From the NCBI GenBank assembly GCA_029582265.1, contig CM055828.1, positions 620,001-684,000 of the forward strand: DNA of 64,000 bases, given 5' to 3'. Positions 20,175-30,066 of this stretch are shown piece by piece. Source of the DNA: Zoroaster sp. YZ-2022 (lineage: Eukaryota > Echinodermata > Asteroidea > Forcipulatida > Zoroasteridae). The notes under the pieces were generated by a model. It made no database searches. It was not told where the DNA came from and saw only the letters and a program-made list of their open reading frames with translations. A program made the translations under genes and the position numbers. Within the stretch, counting starts at the first letter, position 1, and the number at the start of each line of letters is the position of its first letter.

Positions 20175-23100
20175 GAGATGAACTGATCTGCCATTATTTT
20201 GCCGCAGGTTACAACTATCGTGAAATTTGTGGCATTTTGGAGATTCGACATGGTGTCTGTTGCAGGTAATTTGTCAGAAAGTTGTTTATTATAAACACAG
20301 GAATCATTCACAATGTACAAATGCTTCTGTTGAGGTATTAAGCCGGTTGGTGTCACTGGAGTTAAGGTTAAACATATTTCTATCATGCGTGGCTAACCAG
20401 GGAGGGGGGGGGTGGGCTGAGCCCCCCGGTCAGAAACCTTGCTCCCCCCCTTGCCTCCCCAAAATGAGATCGAAGAAGACATGTTTTTAGGAATTTGTTG
20501 GTTTTCGCATTACTTTAAAATATACTCTCGGTACAGTATAAGGCCCCCTTAAATTATTGTTTTAGCCACTCTTGCCCCCCCCCCCCATGAAAATGTATAG
20601 TTATGCCACTGCATTGCATGATAATCCAGTAAGTTTGTAAATATCTTTTGTATACACATGTTCCATCTCATTTTTAAATACAGTGTAAGAACCTTGCATC
20701 GCATTCTGCGGAAGTTAAATCTACACATGCACAGAAACAGGCCTAATGACAGGACACTTGCTCAATTTATGCTTCATTTAGAGGTAAGCTTTTGCTTTGC
20801 AAATTGATTACATTTCAGAGTGGTGGAGACTATTTCATTGAAATGTGTCTGATTTAATGAGAGTTAAGGTAGAATTACATGCCGCTTATTTCTGCAAGAA
20901 CCAGGGCAGGAACCTGTCAGACATGAAGGTTAAACAATATTTGTGCATACATGTGTCATTGTTATTACCAATGGGCATAGCTGGAATCTCCCAAATTTGA
21001 CTTCTGCTCCATCCCCCTTCTTAAACATGTTAAAAATTCAAATTGTTGTGTTTGAAATTATATATTTTTTGAAATGTAATTCTTTTAGTCAGAATTGCAA
21101 GGCAGTGGAAGAAACCTTGGATATAGAGCTATGGGTAGAAGAGTGTCGTCAAGATATGGACTACACATTCCACGGTAAGATAGCAATTATGCAACTGTAT
21201 ATGAGACCATAGGGGAAGTTGATAATATTTGTTTTGTTATATACAAATACCTGTTGGAAACTGCTTAACCCTGAGATGAGTTTCCATAGCTTTTTTGTAC
21301 AGTATGTTTATGCAATTGTTTTTAATTACTTCACCATGAATAAAAATAAATTCCTTTGGTGAATTCCTTCATTGTACCATCGAGAAACATATTGGAGAAG
21401 TTGAATGGGTTACTCGGAATGGGTTACTCGGTCAGCTCTTATGAGTCATAACATGTGCCTCCCACGGGTGCTTAGCCACCTTGTGCAGACTGGCTCATCA
21501 CACAGGGGAGGATGCAGGAATTTTTGGAGGGGAGGGGTGTCATGCCCGTCAGTTTGTTATTATTTTTTTCACAAAAACATAATGTGCGCAATATGCTTTC
21601 TAGCCAGTCTCCCATTCATAATGATCACCATATACAGACAATTACCCCTGCAGAATATCATCGTTAATGTTATTTATATAATTGTTATATTTCTGTGTGT
21701 ACACCAAACTTACCCCCCCCCCCCGATCCGCACCTGTACATGTGTATCAAAAGAGTTCCATGGCAGTTTCTAATGTTTCTAATCCTTGAAAAAGCAAGAC
21801 ATTTTTGAAATGCCATGCTACTTTGCCAAGTTATAGTACAATTTCAAGTGAGCTGCCAGCTGTGCTTACACTTGACTTCCATTTGAATTGTGGTCGAATG
21901 TACACCTTGAAGGCCATCGTATGTATGCTGTTCATTCATATTTTGAATATAAAGATGAAGTGGTGTGTGCATGAAGTGCTCATGGAGCAATTAAAGGCTT
22001 CCACCCACCCTCAACAAATATATTTCAATTGCCATTCTATGGTATGATGGATGTTGTTGTTTGACTTCCAACTTTACATTTTCTGCTGATCCAGTTCTGC
22101 TTCATTAAGGAAATGCTAAATTATGTGGTTCTTATTCAAAAATGCAAAATTGTGAAGGCACTCTTTTCTTTTCGCATTCCTTTTGGAAGGCAAATTAAAA
22201 ATTAAAACATAGTAAGCTTAATTATTATTTGTGTTGTTAGCTGTGCATATTGACATGTCTTTTATTTATTCACTCTTTTTGTATTAAGATTTTGAATGTC
22301 AGTATTAACAACAACAAATTCATATAATGAAATATCTTTTTTGTTATATATGACTAGTGACTTTGTTCTCGAGGGACAACGGATGTTGGATCTACATGGA
22401 GTAGAAATGAGGAGGAGGCATCAACTGAGAAGACGAATGTACTTGAACAAAGGTCCTAATTTTTCAATACATGTTGACCAGTATGACAAGCTGCGAGTGT
22501 ATGGATTTGGTATCCATGGGAGATGGGTAAGAATTTCCAAATTCCATTTGTACAAAAGCTTTAACTGAACATACATGCAAGTTATGATAATGAGGGCTCC
22601 ACAACTTTATTGTGCACAGTACACTTGAACTTTGAAATTATTTTGGTGAATAGAAAAACTAAAGCGTGAATTTTGTGATAGTTTTTTTAGTGATACTTGT
22701 TTTTATACTAAAAAACTTTATTAACATGAAAGGCTCAGAGTGCCACATGAGAGCATAATTACAGTGGCATCATTAATATATCCTCAGAAGTGATTGGAAT
22801 TCTTTTAAAGACAGTACCTTTGTGCAGTCAATAATATGGCTGGTTGTGCTACATGTGAAATCAATTGTTGTGTGTTGGATGAAACTTGAAAGATAAGTGC
22901 ATTACCAGTATTTTGAAGAGAAAACTACTTTCATTTTGTTTCAACCACTTCTTCTTGTCCTTCAGCTTCTCTCGTAGAATTTTGTGGCTTAGAGTAGCAT
23001 CTACAAACAGGCACCCACAGGTTGTGGCTTCATACTTCATGGATTATGTAACGGAGATAGAAGGTATGATTTTAGTTTAGTACAAATGTGTCTGATCAGC

Positions 23101-25378
23101 CAGTTACAACACAAGCAAATTACATATGACCCCATAATTTCTCATCCACGAGTGCCACGCTGTATCCAAATGGATCGAGGTACAGAAAACGTCATGATTG
23201 AGGATATACAAACAGCATTTCATTCAGAGTATGCTCAGCACAACGAACAGCCTTGTGTGATTAAGAGTGCTTCCCCACATAATCAGGTTTGTAATTATTG
23301 TTAATAGTGTATTGGGCCAATTGTTAAAAAAAACCACTATACTACATACAGTGTTTTACTGTATTGTAGGTGAACTTGAACCAGTATTTTTTTATTATGT
23401 GTTACCTTTTTCCATTTCATTGATTGCTTTCTCATTGAAAATACAAAGTACAAAAACAAATTAGAGTCTATGGGGTTTGGAAGACTTCCATTGCTAAACA
23501 GAAAACAATGGTAATGCATTATGGGTGGAAACACACCGTAATGAAATATTTTATGGAAATTGGACCACCCCTCGAAGGTTCAGGTCAAATTGTCCAACTT
23601 TATGTGATGTGCCATGTTATACACATGGCAATTACATGTACCTTCTGCATTTAGTCATGTTGCATTTCCAATCACAAATTGTTTTATTCTATGTACACTT
23701 TACTTGTCTGTGTACTTACATGTTGATTTTATGTCAAAGGGGCAAATGAGAGTGATGTGAAGCCAATATAAGTGATTAGAGATTGTCAGTTCTAATTTTA
23801 TAATTACTTGACCTCTTTTGTAAAATTATTTACAGCGAATAGAACGCTTCTGGAGAACTCTCTTCAACATGATGACAAACTTCTGGGTAGACATATTCCG
23901 TCAGTTGGTCAGCGACGGTGTACTGGATTGTACATCATGTTTGCAAATGTAAGTGCTAAACGAAGACTCTAAACATTTCAAATTTGCATACATTTTAAAT
24001 AAAAGATGCAAGTACTAAGTAATGTAGGTTTCATAACATCATAAACGTTTTATTTCTTTATTACTAGAAACATTAAAAAGCTCTCAATTGAAATATCTGA
24101 CTTGCAGAGAATGCCTGCGGTTTTGCTTCACATCAGTGATTCAGCTTGAACTTGACGATGTCAAAATTGAATGGAACCAACACAGAACAAGAGCATCTCG
24201 TCATGTCTCAGCATTGCCTGGCAAACCAGATATCATGTATTTCCTTCCACAGCTGTATGGTATGTCTTTTTGGAAGTCTCTTCCTGACTTGCTTCTCTGT
24301 CAAATAGACCCCCGTATTGATAAGGTTGTTGCATTATGGGAGCAAAAGGGATCATTTTGTTGTTTTAATTTATCCGTCTTCAATAACTTACAAGTAAGTG
24401 ACATAGCCAGCTTCTGTAGTTTCAGTGTCCGGGGCAAAACAGTGTGAAATAAGTAAATTAGGGAATGTTGTCTGCTAGTCTGTATTAAATAGCACTTATT
24501 CAATGAATTTGAAGTCTAGAATGACCCCCTACATTGTTCCATGCAACATGATAAATATATTGTGACGTTGTCTATAAAGATTTCCCTTGTTTAGGGTATA
24601 TAATAAATTTTGAGCCATAATTATTGATGAATGTGGCTAATCTTTTAACAACAAAAAATAAATGAGGCACAAAATAACACTAATTTTTTATTCCAATGAC
24701 ATCCCTTTTTTCAGAACAGTTCAAGAACATGAATTTGAGGGGGTTGTACGGAAGCCTGTTGGTGCCACTGGATAATGGGGTGAACATATTTATTTCACAT
24801 GGGGGTTAATACATTTCTTTGACATAGGGGGTGAATATATTTCTTTGACATAAGATAATATATTTCTTTGGCATAGGGGGTAATTAACCGGCTACCGACA
24901 CATAAAGTATTCACCCCCCTATGCCAAAGAACTATATTATATTCAACCCCTATGTCAAAGAAATATATTCACCCCCATGTCAAAGAAATATATTCACTGA
25001 CCACCATGTCAAAGAAATATATTTACCGCCCATGTCAAAGAAATATATTCACTCTATTATGCAGTGGCACCAATGGGCTTCCGTTGGGTTGTGACATACA
25101 AGGTTAAGCAACAAAATTCTGATCTCTATTAATATCACTATTTAGACATTTCTTTGGGAACAAGCAGCCATTAAGCAATCACTGAGACTTTTTTGTAACA
25201 CAAAACATTTTCACACACAGATACACATAATTATTGTACTCAAGTACCACTGACAGACATCAATGATGTCAAGCGAGAGTTTACTACTCGTCCAAGAGCT
25301 CGAGGGTGTTCAGCTGAAATGGAGGAGGTGTGTCATAACCTATGGCTGCACATAATAAAGAAATGCCTTCATCTGTGA
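20175..25378 (+). CDS. rve-type DDE integrase/transposase, nine recognised exons
   Basis: Exons are 20175-20265, 20684-20783, 21089-21174, 22358-22526, 22966-23063, 23153-23286, 23836-23948, 24108-24259 and 25221-25378, all with AG/GT borders. Phases agree everywhere except between exons 4 and 5. Exons 1-3 carry a helix-turn-helix-like head (GYNYREICGILEIRHG, TLHRILRKLNLH, LQGSGRNLGYRAM). Exon 4 has MRRRHQLRRRMYL and FSIHVDQYDKL, with the first catalytic Asp. Exon 5 has FSRRILWLRVAS, exon 6 has QMDRGTEN (second Asp), exon 7 has RIERFWR (Glu, 39 residues after the Asp). Exon 8 has WNQHRTRASRH and GKPDIMYFLPQLYG, and exon 9 ends at TGA 25376-25378. About 366 residues are seen; the start codon exon was not found. 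The DDE triad is complete. The product should cut and join the ends of the surrounding element. Confidence 0.75.
24748..25084. mobile_element. hAT-like fold-back MITE in an intron of the integrase gene
   Basis: The ends are 23-base inverted repeats with two mismatches (starting ACGGAAGCC, inner part TTGGTGCCACTG). They are flanked by an 8-base near-duplication, GGGGTTGT at 24740-24747 and TGGGTTGT at 25085-25092. Eight-base duplications are typical of hAT elements. The interior is a palindrome built of CATGTCAAAGAAATATATTC units in both orientations, so the whole folds into a long hairpin. No coding capacity. Confidence 0.6.
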
Positions 25379-26491
25379 GGGAAGGCATAGAACTGTTCCA
25401 GTGGTTTTGTTCTAAATTAGAATAAACAGGCAGTAAGAATACAATATCAAAATAGAAAACTTGACTTAAAACCTTGGGAACTGAAACTGGACAGTTGTGT
25501 TGACCTTAAAGGATCTGTGACTACTCAGTAATAATGGTTTAATATTACACCTTATAATTAGTAAACAATAAATCTGTTTCAAAAACACCTTTTGTACCAT
25601 TCTGTATATTTTTAATGGATTTGTTTTATTTAAAACATAATAGTCTTCAGGAATACCCACAAAAATAGATGACTTGGTCGAGTCCCCTCCTGATGTCACA
25701 GGCATTACATAATATACTCAGTGGCCAATTTTTTGAAAGAAAGATCAGGTACTTGACATTCTTTCCATGCACTCAACCACTTAAAGAGGGGCTCCAAGGT
25801 CAAATTAATTTTTGTGATGCACTCATTTTGAAATAGATATATTCATAATGATAATCTTTTGTTGATACAGAAAACTCACACAAATTTAGGCATCAAAAAA
25901 TAAATATATAAAATAAAAATTTGCGCTTCACAAATCAGAGAATTATACCTTCATGCACTCCCAATAACTGACATGGATTATGAAGCTAACTCTTTGTATG
26001 TGTACCTGATGGTCACAATAGCTTATTGTGATAATTTTTGTCGACATCAGAGAAAGTAACCTTGCTGCGACCCCAAGTGCATGCACATGTATGTTCACTG
26101 AACTGAAATCTAAACACTATTACAAAAGTATGATAGGCCACTGTATACTGTTTGGTTGTACCTTTTTTTAATAAACCATTTTACAACATCTTCAAGTGTC
26201 TATAGCCAGTGTTGTACTCGAGACCTTTTTGAGGTGGTATAGATTGGTATCGGTTCTGAGTACTGACTAATAAATGAACAACAGTATCACTGTCTGCAAT
26301 CACATGTTTTCTACAAATACACAAATATTTGCGAAAGGTCCATTCTTAATTTTGTCACTTTTTAGCACACCTGTCTTCTCAATCACTCATACTACTGTTC
26401 ATTTAAAGTCATATAATCGGACCTCAGAGTCATGTTACTCAGATTTGATTTTAATCATATCCTCTTATATTTTACTTTCTGTGTGTTTGTC
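25379..26491. other. Interior of the integrase transposon, nothing recognised
   Basis: AT-rich non-coding sequence between the integrase stop and the MITE at 26495. No exon was recognised on either strand. Confidence 0.35.
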
Positions 26492-26494
26492 TAA

Positions 26495-26706
26495 GGGGTC
26501 GTTCACAGTTATCAAAATTTTCACGAGCGTACAAACCGTAAGCTGGGGGAGGGGGTCTGCGGCCTGTGTACGCTTTGTAAAAACAAACAAAATGTTGATT
26601 TGAAAGCAACATTTTATTTCGTACGATTTTAGGTGGAGAGAGGGGGTCCGTAAAAAGTGTACTCTTTGTACGCTCGTGAAAAAGGTTGATAATTGTGAAT
26701 GGCACC
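26495..26706. mobile_element. 212-bp MITE with TAA duplication (PIF/Harbinger-like)
   Basis: Inverted ends GGGGTCGTTCACAGTTATCA and the imperfect counterpart at 26686-26706 are flanked by TAA (26492-26494 and 26707-26709). The similarity continues inward to TTCACGAGCGTACAAA on both arms. A three-base TWA duplication with short inverted ends fits PIF/Harbinger MITEs. No coding capacity. Confidence 0.5.
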
Positions 26707-27018
26707 TAAGAAAGGTCTCACTATCTATACCATTGATTAATACATGTACATACACTGGGACACAAGGTTTCAACCACTTGTATATTTCAAAAATTATGAA
26801 TTGTAAACAATGCAGATCAAGCTTCTTTATTCAAAGACAGACCTTTTCACTTTTTGTGTGTGTGGCTATTTTATTACATGCTAACCATCACTAAACCAAC
26901 ACATATGCATGCACATTCAAGAGTGCATTCTCGATATTCGTGCATGCTTGTCAATGACATTCGTTGAAATAATTTGAATTGCAGTTTTCAGCATAACTTT
27001 CAGCCTATCAGCAATCGT

Positions 27019-27330
27019 TTTTCCCGGTTCTGGATAGCTCTTAGTTTGCTTTAAATTGCAATAGTCCACGAACAATGACTGTTTCGGTCAAAATTAATAC
27101 TGTCAGACTGTCTGGTCTCTGTGACTGTTAGGATGTGTAACAATTTTAGGAAAGAGTGCAGTATACGATCGCCACTGCACTCTTCCCCAATTTTAAACTC
27201 TTACTAGCCGTTTGGAAGCAAACTCAGTAAACTATCAATTGTTTTCTGAAGCGACATGGATTAACATGTTAAATAGATTTTTTAATTTGCAGCTATCCAG
27301 AACCGGAAAAAATACGGAACCGGGAAAACG
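27019..27330. repeat. Spaced inverted repeat around CCGGTTCTGGATAGCT
   Basis: TTTTCCCGGTTCTGGATAGCT at about 27019 is matched inverted by AGCTATCCAGAACCGGAAAA at about 27291, with a second CGGAACCGGGAAAACG just beyond. This may be another small MITE; no target duplication was identified. Confidence 0.4.
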
Positions 27331-27469
27331 ACTGTCTTAGTGGGAATTACCCTTAGTGGCTAACGGTCAACGTCTAGGAAAGGCCTAGGTTAAGCCTTAA
27401 CAACATTTTACCCCTTTTTTTTGACCGATTTCCTTTAAATAAACACGTAACAAGTACATAGTAACATAC

Positions 27470-27532
27470 CCCGTTCTCTTCAAACTCCTGTATCAGCTGT
27501 TCCAGACCCAACTGGCGTAAAATAACATCCAT
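27470..27532 (-). CDS. Possible first exon with SAM-domain-like start, antisense to the integrase gene
   Basis: On the minus strand, ATG 27532 opens exactly 21 codons (MDVILRQLGLEQLIQEFEEN plus Gly) and meets a GTATGT donor at 27469, phase 0. The pattern LGLEQLIQEFEENG resembles the first helices of SAM domains. It lies just inside the right inverted end, where a second gene of the transposon could start. No downstream exon was found, so this is tentative. Confidence 0.3.
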
Positions 27533-27654
27533 CTTTTACTTTGTCTTTGAGACTTATTCGTCGTCGCGGGGAAAAAGGTGAGAGTACCTCTGAAGTCAAG
27601 ACAGTGTCACCTATTGGCAAGCACTGGATAATTCAGTCAAACTGGTGGTACGGG

Positions 27655-28136
27655 GCGACAATGCGACAATGCGACGGCACGACGCGACTATGCGACGGCA
27701 CGACGTGACTATGCGCCGTTGACGGCGTAAGCGGCTAAGGACCATCAATCAACACGGGCGACAATGCGACAATGCGACAATGCGACGGCACGACGCGATT
27801 ATGCGACGGCACGACGCGACTATGCGACGGCACGACGCGACAATGCGACGGCACGACGCGACTATGCGACGGCACGACGCGACAATGCGACGGCACGACG
27901 CGACAATGCGACGGCCCTATACAAGCAGTACAAAACTATGCGACGGCACGACGCGACGCAACGACGGCACGATGCGACGGCGCGACGCGACCATCCGAAC
28001 GACGCGACTATGCGACGGCACGACGCGACAATGCGACGGCACGACGCGACAATGCGACGGCCCTATACAAGCAGTACAAAACTATGCGACGGCACGACGC
28101 GACAATGCGACGGCACGACGCGACTATGCGCCGTTG
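27655..28136 (-). repeat. 21-bp minisatellite in the right inverted end
   Basis: Inverted counterpart of the array at 19148-19487, with more units and the TATACAAGCAGTACAAAAC interruption present twice. The copy number differs from the left array, while the unique DNA beside it (28150-28293 against 18995-19140) looks nearly identical. Confidence 0.85.
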
Positions 28137-28601
28137 ACGGCGCAAACGGCTAGGGACCAAACCAGTCACGCCATACATGCGCCGTTTAAATGGCAGTAAT
28201 GGAATTCCATAATTAAATGAGAAATAATTATGTTTTGCTAAAAATGTTGACAGACAAAATAGTTGGGATTTGTTTCCACGTCCATCAAGTAAATGGCAGT
28301 AATGGAATTCCATATTTAATAACCTATTTTATATTATTCTATTTCAAAATAAGACTTTTGGAGGAGAAAAGGATTTAGTTATTTTGCTGTCCATTCGATC
28401 CTCCGGAGCTCCGTTTATTCACGTTCAGTAGTACGGGCGTGCAGCGGGCATTCTAATTGGGGCCGTATTCGAACACAGATTCCGATTTGGGATACGATAT
28501 GATTCTGAGCGCGCGTACGTCGTGGGGCCGGCCGGGGTCGAGGGGTCGAGGGGTCGTGGGTCGTAGTGGTGGTGGGGGTTGAGGGGGTTTAAGAACAACC
28601 C

Positions 28602-28610
28602 GGAAAATGC
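28602..28610. repeat. 9-bp target site duplication, right
   Basis: GGAAAATGC directly after the right end (GAACAACCC), identical to 18431-18439. Confidence 0.85.
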
Positions 28611-28640
28611 TTATTAGGCTTGATAGACCTTGGATCAACC

Positions 28641-28680
<40 letters not shown>
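28641..28680 (-). repeat. (ATT)n tail of CR1 copy 1
   Basis: About 13 ATT/AAT triplets at the 3' end of the minus-strand retrotransposon. Short tandem-repeat tails are typical of CR1/L2-group elements, and a related tail of TATTAT units ends the other retrotransposon fragment at 44165-44191. Confidence 0.75.
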
Positions 28681-28681
<1 letters not shown>

Positions 28682-28832
28682 GATTTTTAGCGCGTACATA
28701 TCCACCCTGCTGGGCGCTCAAGGCGCGTAAACAAAGAAAAAACATGAATACAAACAATATACAATGATAGCATAAGGGAAAAAATAATAAATAAATAAAT
28801 TATGTACCGAGATACATGTACCTACAATGCAA

Positions 28833-29271
28833 TTACAAATATACATCATCTTTGAAGAGTTGTGACATAAGATGAGTTTTAAGCATCGACTTAAATCTGG
28901 TTATACTATGACAAGATTTGAGTTTAGTTGGAAGATGATTCCAGAGTCTCGGAGCTGCGACAGAAAACGACCTATCACCCCAGTTCCGTTTTGAAGTTGG
29001 TTCCTTTAGGAGTGACATGTTGCTGGAGCGCAAATTGCGTGATGGAGTGTAGACTTTAAGCAGTTCAGAAATATAAATTGGAGCAATGTTATTAAAAGAT
29101 TTGTGAACAATTAGCATAAGTTTAAAAACAATTCTCTGTGAAACAGGAAGCCAGTGCAGTTCTTTCAAGATTAGCGTGATATGGCATGACTTTCTGGACA
29201 AAGTCACAACACGAGCTGCTGTGCTTTGTATGTGCTGAAGACGAGATATTTGATTCTGCGGGAGACCGTAA
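28833..29271 (-). pseudogene. CR1 copy 1: C-terminal part of the reverse transcriptase ORF
   Basis: Beyond the MITE the same ORF resumes and runs to a TAA at about 28833. It includes LKELHWLPVSQRIVFKL, SFNNIAPIYISELL and the widely shared CR1/L2 C-terminal block WGDRSFSVAAPRLWNHLP, then LKTHLMSQLF. This end is usually found about 20-30 codons before the stop of full-length elements, as here. Confidence 0.75.
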
Positions 29272-30066
29272 AGCTACAGTCCCACCACCCCGCTAATATG
29301 CCGCAGAGAGGCGTTAGATGCCGGCATCAAGAAATAAAATGACCGTGGTGTAGCGTCTGTTAACGTCTATTAACGTCTCTTAACGCCCTGATTTGTCATT
29401 GCAGTCCCACATACACGGCATACAAACGGTATACAGCCGGCTTACAAGCACGTTAGAGGGAGGCAGACCCACGCTAGCGGGCGGCGAAGACGCTAATTGG
29501 CGTTGGCACTGCGCAGAGGAGGCAAACAGGCGCTAACAGCCTGCGCACGCGCGTTAGAGGCCGGCAGACCTACGCTAGAGGGCGGCATACCCTCGTTAGG
29601 GGCGGCAGACCTACGGAACAGCCCCATAGATGCCGTCCCATAGCGTCGGTCTGCCGTCCCTTAGCGTCGGTCTGCCGTCCCATAGCGCAGTAATGCCTCC
29701 CTGATGCCATCTCTTTCGAGTTCCGCGCCATACCACGCAACAAGGCGGCAACAACACGCTGGAAGGCGGTGGACCCTCGCACGATAACGGCAGACCCTCG
29801 CTAGATGGGGGCAGACCTGCGTTAATAGGCATTAATTGGCGGCAAGCAAAAGTTCGCCGTTCACCCCCGCAATTATAAAACATTTTTATAATTTCGGGGA
29901 CGGTTGCCGGCATGTGGCGTTCACATGGCGGCGACCTACGTTGACCTGCGTTAAGAGCCGCAGCTACACGGTGGTCCTGCGCTGATACACGGTGACCAGG
30001 CCGGCAACAAATATTTGCTCTGCCGGCATCTAACGGGCTCGCTAACGGGGTGGTGGGACTGTAGCT
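29272..30066. mobile_element. 795-bp MITE with TAA duplication (PIF/Harbinger-like) inserted in CR1 copy 1
   Basis: Near-perfect inverted ends of more than 20 bases (outer part AGCTACAGTCCCACC) are flanked by TAA at 29269-29271 and 30067-30069. CR1 copy 2 keeps the empty site (GAGACCATAAAGGAGAGC at about 38676), proving the insertion and the 3-base duplication. TAA fits the TWA rule of PIF/Harbinger. The interior is GC-rich with many short direct and inverted GGCAGACC/GCGTTAG motifs and no gene. Related sequence was not seen elsewhere in the window. Confidence 0.75.

Larger units (their letters stand above)
18440..28601 (+). mobile_element. 10.16-kb DNA transposon with rve-type integrase gene and minisatellite-bearing inverted ends
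   Basis: The left end starts GGGTTGTTCTTAAACCCCC and the right end is its inverted copy. Both are flanked by the same 9 bases, GGAAAATGC. The outermost roughly 45 bases match, then about 0.4 kb differ. Next comes a near-identical inverted block, about 18995-19526 on the left and 27611-28293 on the right, that includes a 21-base-unit minisatellite. Between these lies a nine-exon gene for an rve-fold integrase (20175-25378) and a possible SAM-like exon on the other strand (27532 to 27470). Long ends with subterminal tandem repeats usually hold transposase binding sites. The integrase type is common in fish and marine invertebrates, but I do not know a named superfamily with a 9-bp duplication for it. 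Confidence 0.7.

Noticed and set aside
27764..28199. Three overlapping 120-139 codon frames of RRHDAT/DGTTRQC repeats (also 19133-19381)
   Set aside because: The 21-bp minisatellite is a multiple of three and stays open in several frames; it lies in inverted transposon ends.
18440..28601. Assignment of the 10-kb element to Ginger, IS3EU or MULE
   Set aside because: The integrase fold argues against MULE, and the 9-bp duplication does not fit Ginger or IS3EU as I know them, so I leave the superfamily open.
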